From assembly GCA_023614405.1 (NCBI GenBank), contig CM042685.1, positions 229,937,661 through 230,001,660 of the forward strand: a stretch of DNA of 64,000 bases, read 5' to 3'. The position numbers and the translations under genes are program-made. Source of the DNA: Avena insularis. Lineage: Eukaryota; Streptophyta; Magnoliopsida; Poales; Poaceae. Of this stretch, positions 54,927 to 64,000 are shown piece by piece. Positions within the stretch are counted from its first letter, which is position 1. Each line of letters opens with the position of its first letter. Under the pieces are notes generated by a model. The model made no database searches, was not told the origin of the DNA, and saw only the letters and a program-made list of their open reading frames with translations.

Positions 54927-57900
54927 AAGAGGCGCTTCAGGATCTTCAGCGGGCGAGGACCAAGATCTTCACGGGAATCGGCGAAACCATAGACATCGGT
55001 CGCGTTCTCTTCTCCGGCAACGTTCCGATCGTACCCCCTGACGAGTTCTGGATCCCGGCGAAGACGAACCCTACGTGGTGTTCGATCGTTCCTATCGGAG
55101 ACATCCACCTCTTCATAGGCGAAACCGACTCGGGAACTAGTTCCCTGGGAGTCGGAGGAGCATCAAGGCCCGCACGGACCGCCTACGGGCAGGATACGTT
55201 CGCGGAAGGATCAATGTCGGATCTCTCCTCGGAGTTTTCAAGGCCCACCCAAACCGCCCTTGTGCAGGATATAAAGGTGGAAGATCACTGCAAATCCGCC
55301 GGCTTCGTCCGTGCGTCTGGACAGCAGAGATCCAAGTTCGTCGGTGTGGTTACCATCTTTGATCTGGCGTGCTGCGTTCGGAGAGAGGGCGAAAAACCCC
55401 GCGTTTACCTGGCCAGGTGGCTCCGTATACGAGCCGATCTGGCCCACTACCCCAATGAAGATGCTATCTATCACTTTGCGGAAGGACTGGACCATGGCAC
55501 GCTGCTCCGACATTCTCTAAGACGGCAGCAGGCGTCAGGACGCCTTACCTTCGAAGGCATGGTGCACACCGTCAACAACTACGTGGAGGCCGAAGCAGTA
55601 TCTCAGACAGCGCTTGCGCTCATTGACGGAGCTCCTCTGATCCAGCCACCGCCTCCGGCCGCCATCGTCGCAGCAGCACCACCACCTCCAGTCATCGTCT
55701 AGGCCGTTGCATCTCCACCGCCTGTCATCGAGGAAGTCCTGGCACCCTCCGACTCTGTCATTGACGCGCTTTATGCTGACTTCAGTGATGATTCAGAAGA
55801 TCTCAGTCCAGAGGAACTAGACTCCTCTATGCAGGAGATGGAGGAGGAGTACTCGCGCGATGAGCAAGCCAACAACGCCATCACGTCTCGAGGGGTGTTC
55901 GTCACCATTGGGACGGCGATGGATGAAGATCAACCCGGACAATCTCCGCCTATGGCGCTGGATAAGGGGAAGGGGTCACTTATTGCTACTGATGATGACC
56001 GCGCAAAGGTCATGCCTCCTCCGCCTAACCCAGTGCAGCAGTCACGGGAACTCGGCACCGGCCCAAGCAACAACAACACCGCAAACTTGCCACCTCCAGC
56101 ATCTACGTCGGCGGCAGCCCAAGTTACTCCAGCTGATAGAGTGATGTACGGCGATCTCCTTGTCGATCCACTAACCGTTGCTCATATCCGGAACGTGACC
56201 CAGCTTCACGAGAAGCGCCAACAGTTGCTGGAGGAAGCGCAGGCCATCGCGGAGCAAGGCGCTAAACTAGATCGAGATCTGTTCAACGCGTAGAAGTCCA
56301 TAGAGAAAGCTAGAGAAATGGAGGCCGAGTACAAGACCTTACTGCAGCAGCAGAAGGCTAAGAAAGCTCCGGCTCGCGTCATCAACAATCCTGGTGTACG
56401 GCGCAACCTAGGATGGGCTCCCTCGAAGCCGGCACAGGCCAAGCCATACATTGACAGTGAAGGCAAGCAGGTGATGCCCACCCCACTCCTTAACCTCGTC
56501 GTCGCCAAGACCCTTCTGGAGCAGGATAGATCGCCTGAGGTAGTGGAACAGGTCTATGACCTAGTGGCCAAGGCGGTGAAGCAGCAAGAAAAGGCCACCT
56601 CTCAGAGGCTTGAGTCTAACCCAGCGCTCTGCCAATCTAGCCAGTACAAGCCGCCAAGGGACAAATCTCCTCTTGATGTCGGGTCCCAGACGGGTTCATC
56701 AAAACAAAGACGGAGGGATGCGTGCAACAGGAAGGATGCCATCCCCATATCCTCCGACCACGGAGAAAAGGCCCGACCTCGTCGCCCTTCGCCACCGCCC
56801 CGATCTCCCCGACATCACGAAGATTACAAGGCTCACCATCGTATGGATATGCCCCCACTAAAGCAGTGCGGCATCGTCATCCGCGACAACACGGAGCAGA
56901 CCTGTCATGACGGAGAGCGCAACCAAGGACACAAGAGCAGGTCACACCATGACCCTCTGCGTCTGACAAGCAACCGTGACAGGCGTGAGGTGTCGCAGGA
57001 GGGTAACAGCAAAAAGGCTAACCCACCGCCACCTCCGCCTCCTTCATCACCAAGCAGTCACCATGGCGGAGGGGGCCCGCGTTGTTCACGCAGCCCATCC
57101 TCTGTTGACAAAAAGAAGAAGAACTCGGAGCCATACGATGCACGTTCGCGGATCGATAAGATCCACGAGACCCGGGAAGGACCATACCTGGGACCACGTT
57201 GCTTTGGACCTGCAATACGGTCCGCAACTTACCCCAAAGGTTTTCGGATTGACAAGACCATCAAGCCTTATGACGGCACCGCCAAACCAGCCACATGGTT
57301 GCAGGACTACGGCAACGCGGTGGAGATTGTCGGAGGCAACCCCAATGTTGCCGTCAAGTACCTCCCATTAATGTTGGCGGGCACGGCCCGTCAATGGATC
57401 GACGACTTGCCGGAGAAATCTATCTACAACTGGCTGGACATGCAAGAAGCGTTCACCAAGAACTTTGAGGGTACATACAAGCGTCCCTGCACCATGGGCG
57501 ATCTACAGCGGTGCGTGCAAGAGAAAGACGAGACATCTCGCGCCTACCTCTCCCGCTGTCTGGATATGAAGAATTCCTGCGCAGGAGTGCACGCTCAGAC
57601 CGCCATGGCCGCCTTCATCGATGGGTTGGAAAGGGGCATGCTGCTCCGACATAAGCTGAAGCGCTTGCAGGACAATCACCAGCTTGACTTGAACCAGATG
57701 ATTTAGTTGGCTAGTGAGTTCGCAGCTGCCGACGACGACGCTCGCGGCTCCTTGCCGGCAACGGCCGTTCCAACTCAAGCTCGGAGGAACAGCAGTACAA
57801 AGAGGAAAACCGCTCCAGAAGAAAAGCAATCTACCGACATGGTCGCTATGACTTTTGCAGGACAAGGCGAAGGCGGACAACGTGGCCGAGGAAGGGGAGA

Positions 57901-58279
57901 TGGTCGTGGGCAGCAACGAGGAAGTGAAACCACCTTGGCACCGCTCCGCGTTCCCCAAACTTACGAGAAGTATCGCGATATGCCGTGCCTCGTACACCTC
58001 GATGCCAACGACAAGGCCACCCATACCAATCGACACTGCAAGTTCGTCAACGACCTCAAGGAAGACCCGGAGTCCGACTACAAGCGAAGTCGGAAGAACA
58101 GACCGCGAGGCAAGGGCAAAGGGAAGAAGAAGGAGGAGGAGTCCAAGGATTCAAGTGACATGGACGAAGACGTTGACCCCAAGCACGCCGCCAAGAGCGA
58201 CGACAAGGGCAAGAACCCCTTCGCAAAGAAGGCTCCAGTCTACCACACTTTCCTTGGCACCCCCATTGTCCGACAATAG
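54927..58279 (+). pseudogene. element D gag, with an extra partial gag domain
   Basis: One frame runs through the region; its start is uncertain because the frame is open through the LTR end. It is interrupted by TAG at 55700, 56291, 57704 and 58277. The N terminus (about 54970-55130) has GIGETIDIGRVLF, FWIPAK and IGDIHLFIG, as in element E. A first block at about 55370-55610 (CCVRREGEKPRVYLARWL...GTLLRHSLRR) resembles the C-terminal half of the later full gag core at 57240-57740 (KYLPLMLAGTARQWIDDLPE, EAFTKNFEGTYKR, RCVQEKDETSRAYLSRCLDM, GMLLRHKLKR). A Pro/Arg/Ser-rich linker lies between them. The last part (57880-58240) is basic and Gly/Lys-rich, suited to RNA binding. Confidence 0.88.
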
Positions 58280-58289
58280 AAGACCTCTC

Positions 58290-59031
58290 TCAGGATCCTG
58301 ATGGCCACTCTCCCCCAGTCCCCCAGTACTTGCGCTGGTCGGAAGTTCCAATAACTTGGGACAGGATGGACCACCCAGACCTTGTGCCCATGGAGAACCA
58401 GTACGCCATGGTCATAAACCCCTTGATTGACGGCGTGGAGTTCACCAAGTGCATGGTGGATAGTGGAAGCAGCATCAACATCATGTACCTGGATACACTG
58501 CAGAAGATGAACTTGACGGAGGCAAACCTAAGGCGGACCAACACCATCTTCCAAGGCGTAGTTCATGGTCAGGAGGCTCGGTCCCTTCGGTGCATTACAC
58601 TTCAGGTTGCCTTTGGCGACGTTAATAATTACTGCCAAGAGTGCATGACCTTCGAGGTGGTCCCCTTCAAGAGCGTGTACCACGTCATATTCGGCCGCGA
58701 CATATTCCACATGTTCATGGCCAAGCCATGCTTTGTCTACAACAAACTCAAGATACCCGGACCAAACGGTGTTATCACCGTATCCGGAAGCTTTACCAAG
58801 GCAAGGGACTGCGAGATCAATGAAGCAGTCATTGTAGAAGTTGTCTTCTACAGCGAAGAATTCAAAGAGATCCAGAGCAAGGTCGATGACTCAGAGATGC
58901 CCGCGTCAAAGAAGCAGATCTCCGACTCTGCTCCTGCGTTCAAGGCCGCCATCGAGACCAAGCCGGTGGAACTTGTGGTAGGCGATGCCTCCAAGACCGT
59001 CGCCATTGGGACAAACCTGGATCCCAAATAG
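58290..59031 (+). pseudogene. element D aspartic protease
   Basis: Frame 58330-59031 with CMVDSGSSINIMYLDTLQKM (the D-S-G active site), FEVVPFKSVYHVIFGRDIFH and KPCFVYNKLKIPGPNGVITV. It is joined to gag by a frameshift near 58300. It would process the gag-pol polyprotein. The frame itself is whole until a TAG at 59029. Confidence 0.9.
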
Positions 59032-60459
59032 GAAAGCGCGGTCGTCGAGTTCCTCCATGAGAATAGGGACATCTTTGCCTAGCAACCTGCCGACATGAAA
59101 GGTGTACCTAGGGAACTTGCCGAGCATAGCTTAAACATTGATCCAAAATGCAAACCAGTGAAACAACCTCTACGACGCTTTGGAGACGAGAAGAGACGCG
59201 CCATTAGCAAAGAGATAGCTAGGTTACTTAAGGCTAGATTTATCTGAGAAGTCCTTCACACCCAATGGGTGGCCAATGTTGTACTTGTCCCCAAAAAGGT
59301 AACCAATGAATTAAGAATGTGTGTTGATTACACCGGCTTGAACAAAGCATGTCCCAAAGATCCGTTTGCTTTGCCTCGCATTGACCAAGTCATTGACTCG
59401 ACGGCTGGCTCAGAACTTTTGTGTTTTCTCGATGCATACTCAGGATACCACCAGATCAAGATGAGGAAGTCGGACCAATTGGCCACTTCGTTCACTACCC
59501 CATACGGCACGTTTTGCTATGTCACAATGCCCTTTGGGCTGAAAAACGCAGGTGCTACCTACCAGCGGACAATGCAATGTTGCCTTCATGACCAAATTGG
59601 TCGGAACGTTCACGCCTATGTGGACGATATCGCGGTGATGTCTAAAAAGTCAAACGACTTAATCTCCGACTTAAAAGAAACCTTTGATAATCTCCGGAAA
59701 TACAACATGATGCTCAACCCTAAGAAGTGCGTCTTCGGGGTTCCAGCCGGCAAATTGTTGGGCTTCATTGTTTCCCAACGTGGAATCGAGGTCAACCCGG
59801 AGAAAATCAAGGCCATCCTAAACATAAACCGTCCGACATGCCTAAAGGACATTCAATGACTAACAGGTTGTGTTGCAATAGTTAGTCGGTTCGTCAGCCG
59901 GCTTGGAGAGATGGCTCTGCTGCTGTACAACTTGCTGAAGAAGGCAGACAAATTCACGTGGACGGACGAAGCGGACGCTGCATTGAAGCAGCTCAAGGAG
60001 ACTCTTTCCTCAGCGTCCATCCTTGCAGCACCCGAGCCTGGAGAGCCTCTATTAATTTACATGGCGGCAACCAACCAGGTTATCAGCATCGTCGTCGTGG
60101 TAGAGCGGAAGGAACCAGGCTATGAGCATGGAGTTCAATGACCAGTTTACTACGTGAGCGAGGTCTTGACGGAGTCCAACCAACGTTACCCGCACTACCA
60201 AAAGATAGCTTATGGAGTATTCCTTGCTTCTCGGAAGTTGAGGCATTACTTTCAGGAGCACCCAATCACAGTGGTGAGCAAGACTCCACTGTCCGACATT
60301 ATCAATAACAGCGACGCTACAGGAAGGGTCGCAAAGTGGGGCATTGAACTTGCCGCCTTCGATATCACCTACAAGAGACGCGACGCTACCAAGTCACAAG
60401 CCTTGGCGGATTTTGTTGCAGATTGGACGGAGATGCGGGCCTACTTCATTGCGAACTAG
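59032..60459 (+). pseudogene. element D reverse transcriptase and first RNase H
   Basis: Continues in the protease frame. Reverse transcriptase at about 59220-59860: MCVDYTGLNKACPKDPFALP, CFLDAYSGYHQIKM, MPFGLKNAGATYQRTM, the active site AYVDDIAVMS, FGVPAGKLLGFIVSQRGIEV. RNase H at about 60000-60450: LLIYMAATNQVIS, without the leading catalytic Asp, and YPHYQKIAYGVFLASRKLRHYF. In-frame stops are TAG 59080, TGA 59246, TGA 59857, TGA 60139 and TAG 60457, with no frameshift over 1.4 kb. Confidence 0.92.
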
Positions 60460-61220
60460 AGTCTTTGGGTGATGCACTTTTGGATCAAAGCTGCTCAGCG
60501 GCTCGGGGCTGGTGTATTGCTCTGATCAACAGAGACAAGCTACACTACGTTACGTAGATCCACTTGAGGCTACAAACAACATGGAGGAATATGAAGCACT
60601 CATTCCACGGACTACGTGTAGCCAAGGATATTGGCATCAAGCGCATAGTTTGTGGAGATTCCGACTTGGTTGCCCAAGGTGGTGGCACACGGAATGCGTG
60701 GAACCCTATGATGGCAGCATATCGAGACGAAGTGGACGAGATAGCCAAGAGCTTCTTGGGCTACGAAGTCAAGTATGTGCCTAGGGAACAAAACGAGGCG
60801 GCTGATCTGCTGTCTAAGCTTGGATCAGGGTGCAAGAAAATTCCGCCAGGAGTCTTCCTAGAGCACCTGCGCACACCATCCGTGAAGGGAGCCGATATCA
60901 ACAACCCGGATAGAGCTGACTCTTTCGTCAACATGGTGACCAAGGTCCCTCCGGCTTGGACAAAACCGTTCATGGAATACCTCGAACACGAAACTTTGCC
61001 CGACGATGAATTCAAAAGACGGCAAATAGTACGACGAGCAAAGGGTTATACCATAATCAATGGGCAACTCTACAAAAGGAGCACTACTGGTGTATACCTA
61101 AAGTGTGTTTCCCAGCTAGAAGGTATGGAAATCCTACGCGAAATCCATCTCGGATATTGCGGGCATCACGCCGCTCCTCGATCGTTGGTCGCGAAAGCCT
61201 TCCGGCAAGGATTCTCTTGG
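60460..61220 (+). pseudogene. element D second (archaeal-like) RNase H and linker
   Basis: The start (60460-60560) is damaged and out of frame; GSGAG is still visible. From 60564 one frame reads NNMEEY, a helix, IVCGDSDLV, PREQNEAADLLSKLGSG, then the linker to integrase (WTKPFMEYLEHETLPDDEFK) and the start of the zinc-binding block (HLGYCGHHAAPRSLVAKA). The Glu and last two Asp positions of the second RNase H survive; the first Asp block is degraded. Confidence 0.85.
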
Positions 61221-62239
61221 TGACGCGGCGACGCCGACAAGCTGGTTGAGACATGCATGGGATGCCAGTATTATGCCCGACAACCACATGTTCCTGCTGA
61301 AGAACTGCGAACAATAACAATAACTTGGCCGTTTGCGGTCTGGGGGCTGGACATGGTGGGACTGTTACAGACGGCATCTTGTGGGTTTACGCATTTGCTT
61401 GTAGCAGTTGACAAATTCACTAAATGGATAGAAGCTAAACCCATTAGAAACTTGATGGGGCAACTTCCCTCAGGTTCGTCTGAGATCTAGTGGTGAGATT
61501 TGGTCTCCCACATAGCATTATCACCGACAACGGTAGCAATTTATCACTCTAAGAAGTGGAGGCATACTGCTGGGAGAAAGGCATCCGACTTGACCTTGCA
61601 TCTGTGGCACACCCACAATCCAATGGTCAGGTTAACCGAGCCAATGTATTAATTCTGCAGGGAATCAAGCTGCGTCTTGAGGCACCGCTACATAGAGCAG
61701 CTGGAGCCTGGGCGGAAGAATTGCCATCTGTGTTGTGGAGTTTATGAACTACACCCAACAGATCCACCGGCTACACCCCTTATTTCATGGTATATGGAGC
61801 AGAATCCATCTTGCCTTCTGACATCCTCCACGATGCACCAATAGTTGCCGCCTACGACGAGGATGACGCTGAAGAATCCAGATGCCTGGATGTGGACCTT
61901 CTCGAGGAGGAGCGCGTTTTGGCATGCCAAAGATCCGCCATCTACCAGCAGAAGCTACGCAGCTACCATAGTCGCCGCGTTCGGCGTCGCTCGTTTAAAG
62001 AGGGGGATTTGGTGCTCCGACTTAAGCAGAAGAAGTCACACAAATTATCCCCGCCATGGGAAGAACCGTTCATCATAAGCAAGGCGCTGCTCAATGGGTC
62101 TTACTACCTTGTGGACAATCGTGAACTAAAGGATAGAACCAACGAGGATCATAAGCGTAAGCGACGTGACCCGGATGATGACTACCCGGAGCTTGATCGG
62201 CCATGGAACATAGCACAACTACGTCCTTTTTACACTTAG
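61221..62239 (+). pseudogene. element D integrase
   Basis: CMGCQYYARQPHVPAEELR closes the zinc finger. The core shows FAVWGLDMVGLL, SIITDNGSNL and HPQSNGQVNRAN with the catalytic residues present. NRSTGYTPYFMVYGAES and GDLVLRLKQKKSHKLSPPWE follow, and the C terminus ends RPWNIAQLRPFYT at 62239. Stops at about 61222, 61488, 61548 and 61745 and frameshifts near 61470 break it. No chromodomain. Confidence 0.9.
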
Positions 62240-62754
62240 CATTTTTTATCTAATTGTGTACCTCTTATATGATCAATGAAATAAAGCTCTCTGGTTCACT
62301 CATATTTCTGAGTCTTTTACCTCCTTTAGTGTTCATTTTTTGGATCATGTAAAACCTTTATGCACAAGCTTTGCGTTTGCACTTGTGAAAATTCCGCCTA
62401 CGGGCATTAGCTTAAGTTTTCTGGTCTACACGTTCTTTGTTGTTTTTATGTGGATTCTGGAGTAGTGACTTTTGGCACTTATTGTCGGCAATTTTGTGCT
62501 CAGGTTATTGACGGTGCCATTGGGCATCATCACCTAAGCACATGGTTCCTACAAAGAGTCTTCCGACTCACGAAAAGTCAAGCATAAGAACCAAAGTAAT
62601 GGATAAACCAGCACTTGCTTAAAAAATATATACATGCTGGAAACTAGTTCTTAAGTAGCAGGAAATAACAACCATTGTTTTCTGCCTTAAGTTACATCGT
62701 CAAGTTTTTTCCGCTCATACACCAAAGATGAAACAAATATTACAAAGTTGTTTT
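62240..62754. other. element D spacer behind integrase
   Basis: AT-rich, no frame. caatgaaataaagc at 62272-62285 could serve as a polyadenylation signal for the sense transcript. The right part would be the 3' UTR of the antisense gene that ends at 62755. Confidence 0.5.
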
Positions 62755-63867
62755 TCATTCCTTTGGTGCAGGAGACTTGGAAGCAGCATCGTCACCAGCC
62801 GGAGAATCACCCTCAACGCCAGCACTGTGGTGGGACTCGGAGGAGTCTTGGTTGACGCTGTCGATGATGTTCATGTGAACGAAGACGTCGATGTCCACCA
62901 ACTCGGCAACTCTGGTGTCATAACCCACGAGTGACGACAAAATGGCTTCGTGATCAATATCTTTGCCGTCATCGTCAACGTCGGGGATACCAGAGGTCAC
63001 CGTATCGATGTCGGCATCTTCGTAGTGTGCCTTCACCATTGATAGCGCCATCCTTGCGCCATCCCATGCACATGAAGCCTTCCAGCTTGTGATACGCTTG
63101 GGGGGCTCGGCGCAGAATCTCCGAGTACTTCGCCACGGAGTCTGAGGCCTTGATGTGTATCTGGAGGGGATTGGCAATCTCTTTGGCTTGGCTAATGGAA
63201 GTGTTGATGAAGTTGCCAGCAAGAACCATGCATTCCTTGGCTGGAGGAGGCGATCTGGTTAAACCCATAGGAGCTGCAAATTCCGACAAGGATCGCATGA
63301 GTTTAACAATTCAAAGTATCCAGACTACAGAAATACAAGGCGGAGGAAACTTACTGAAGATGCTGGCTTCAGCTTGCCAGAGGGTGTCCGCCAAGGATTG
63401 TTTCTCTTGTTGGAGGAGCTTGTACGCCTCGCCATGGTGGTGATTCTGCTCATCGGCAACACACTTTTGATCTTTCAAGATCGCGATATCCTCCTTCAAG
63501 CGGTTTATTTCCTCGGCGGTGGAGTCTTGCAAGGCCTTCATTGATTCTTCATGCATTTTCAGCATGTCTTCTCTCTCCTTTTTAAGGATCTTGTTCTCGC
63601 TGTCCAGCTGCTGGATGTGCTTGGACTGCTTGACAATGTCCTTGGCCTTGGCAACATGTTCTTCAAAGTCGGAGAAAACAAAGTACACAGTGAGTACTCG
63701 GAGAATGAAGGCACCAAACCAAGACGGAATGCGCAAAAAGAAAACAGACTCTTGTTTTTGATGATCTGTTCCTTCAAGATGGCACTTTTACCCTTTTCGG
63801 CTTCAAGATCTGCGCGCATATTCTGGTACTTGTCATTGGCCATGCCCCTCCGAGCATTCTCGTTCTG
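62755..63867 (-). pseudogene. element D antisense gene, 3' exons
   Basis: Minus-strand gene opposite to gag-pol; its 5' part lies beyond the window. The first visible exon begins after a ccacag acceptor at about 63867 (NENARRGMANDKYQNMRADL, to about 63745). The next exon, about 63672-63356, is a long coiled coil (AKDIVKQSKHIQQLDSENKI, then further heptad-like sequence) ending at a gtaagt donor. The last exon starts after a ttgcag acceptor near 63276 and ends at 62755, with a frameshift near 63050. It contains GARMALSMVKAHYEDADIDT followed by VTSGIP, matching exon 5 of the element C antisense gene. The C terminus is acidic. Function unknown. Confidence 0.7.
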
Positions 63868-64000
63868 TGGAAAAAAGAAAAAAGGTAAACCATTGTTTAG
63901 TCTGCTTGGAGCATCTAATCGGAAATTTTCCACCTAGGCGCTCGGGGGATACAGCGAGGGTTTTTTACTTAGCAATATGCTTAGCTTTTCTTTAAGCATC
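63868..64000. other. window end, element D antisense intron/spacer
   Basis: Intron-like AT-rich DNA upstream (minus strand) of the exon at 63867. gcgctcggggga at 63940-63951 resembles the polypurine motif of Tat elements. Nothing else is seen. Confidence 0.35.

Larger units (their letters stand above)
54360..64000 (+). mobile_element. element D: Tat-lineage gypsy retrotransposon, 3' end outside the window
   Basis: 5' LTR, primer-binding site, gag, protease, reverse transcriptase, two RNase H regions and integrase follow in order on the plus strand to 62239. A spacer with an antisense gene then runs to the window edge. The 3' LTR is not reached. The reading frame is the same over kilobases (gag 54.9-58.28 kb; protease to first RNase H 58.33-60.46 kb) and is interrupted mainly by TAG and TGA codons. 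Confidence 0.92.

Noticed and set aside
55700..57706. Programmed amber readthrough or recoding in element D gag
   Set aside because: All gag stops are TAG in one frame, which is suggestive, but pol has TGA at former Arg positions as well, so deamination decay explains both more simply.

Overview
The window is plant nuclear DNA, most likely from a pooid grass (wheat, barley, oat or ryegrass type). This follows from the density of nested LTR retrotransposons, a copia LTR start of the kind common in Triticeae and relatives, a long gypsy-like element whose LTR begins tgatac, and grass-style hAT, CACTA and PIF/Harbinger relics. I find no intact host gene, no tRNA or rRNA gene and no CRISPR array. 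Nearly all coding capacity belongs to transposable elements, and nearly all of it is broken.

Layout. 1-1002: unassigned repeat DNA. 1003-3112: about 3.2 tandem units of a ~650-bp satellite-like repeat. 3393-7084: a complete hAT element with 14-bp terminal inverted repeats and an exact 8-bp target duplication; it carries a decayed transposase on the minus strand and splits gene-like DNA (3113-3384 and 7093-10080). About 10100-10639: the right end of a CACTA element. 10640-14776: AT-rich, LTR-like DNA. 14777-15919: a minus-strand fragment of a Tat-like element (E), with one LTR, primer-binding site and the start of gag. 15920-17257: unassigned DNA with a decayed ~62-bp minisatellite.

17258-40135 is element B, a plus-strand gypsy-type element with gag and protease remnants but no reverse transcriptase or integrase, probably non-autonomous. 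Element A, a minus-strand chromovirus (Tekay/Del-like) with ~4-kb LTRs, sits inside the B coding frame (target duplication tcatg). The locus was then rearranged: a solo LTR of A plus ~950 bp of flanking B lies beside a second copy with a truncated 3' LTR, the A interior, the full 5' LTR and the same B flank. The junction has a 4-bp microhomology.

40500-52611 is element C, a complete minus-strand Tat-lineage element (490-bp LTRs, target duplication tcttc) inserted in a PIF/Harbinger transposase relic, whose other part is at 52612-53143. Behind its integrase C carries a spliced five-exon gene on the opposite strand with its own TATA box. 53144-54050 is a collapsed copia element. From 54360 to the window end is element D, a plus-strand Tat-lineage element. 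Its gag-pol frame is broken mainly by TAG and TGA codons, and it too has an antisense multi-exon gene behind integrase. The antisense genes of C and D share a short protein motif. D also seems to carry a second, partial gag domain.

Most interesting points: the antisense genes shared by C and D, the solo-LTR/full-element rearrangement, the open leader ORF of A, the apparent partial gag duplication in D, and the unrecognised gene-like DNA between the hAT and CACTA elements.
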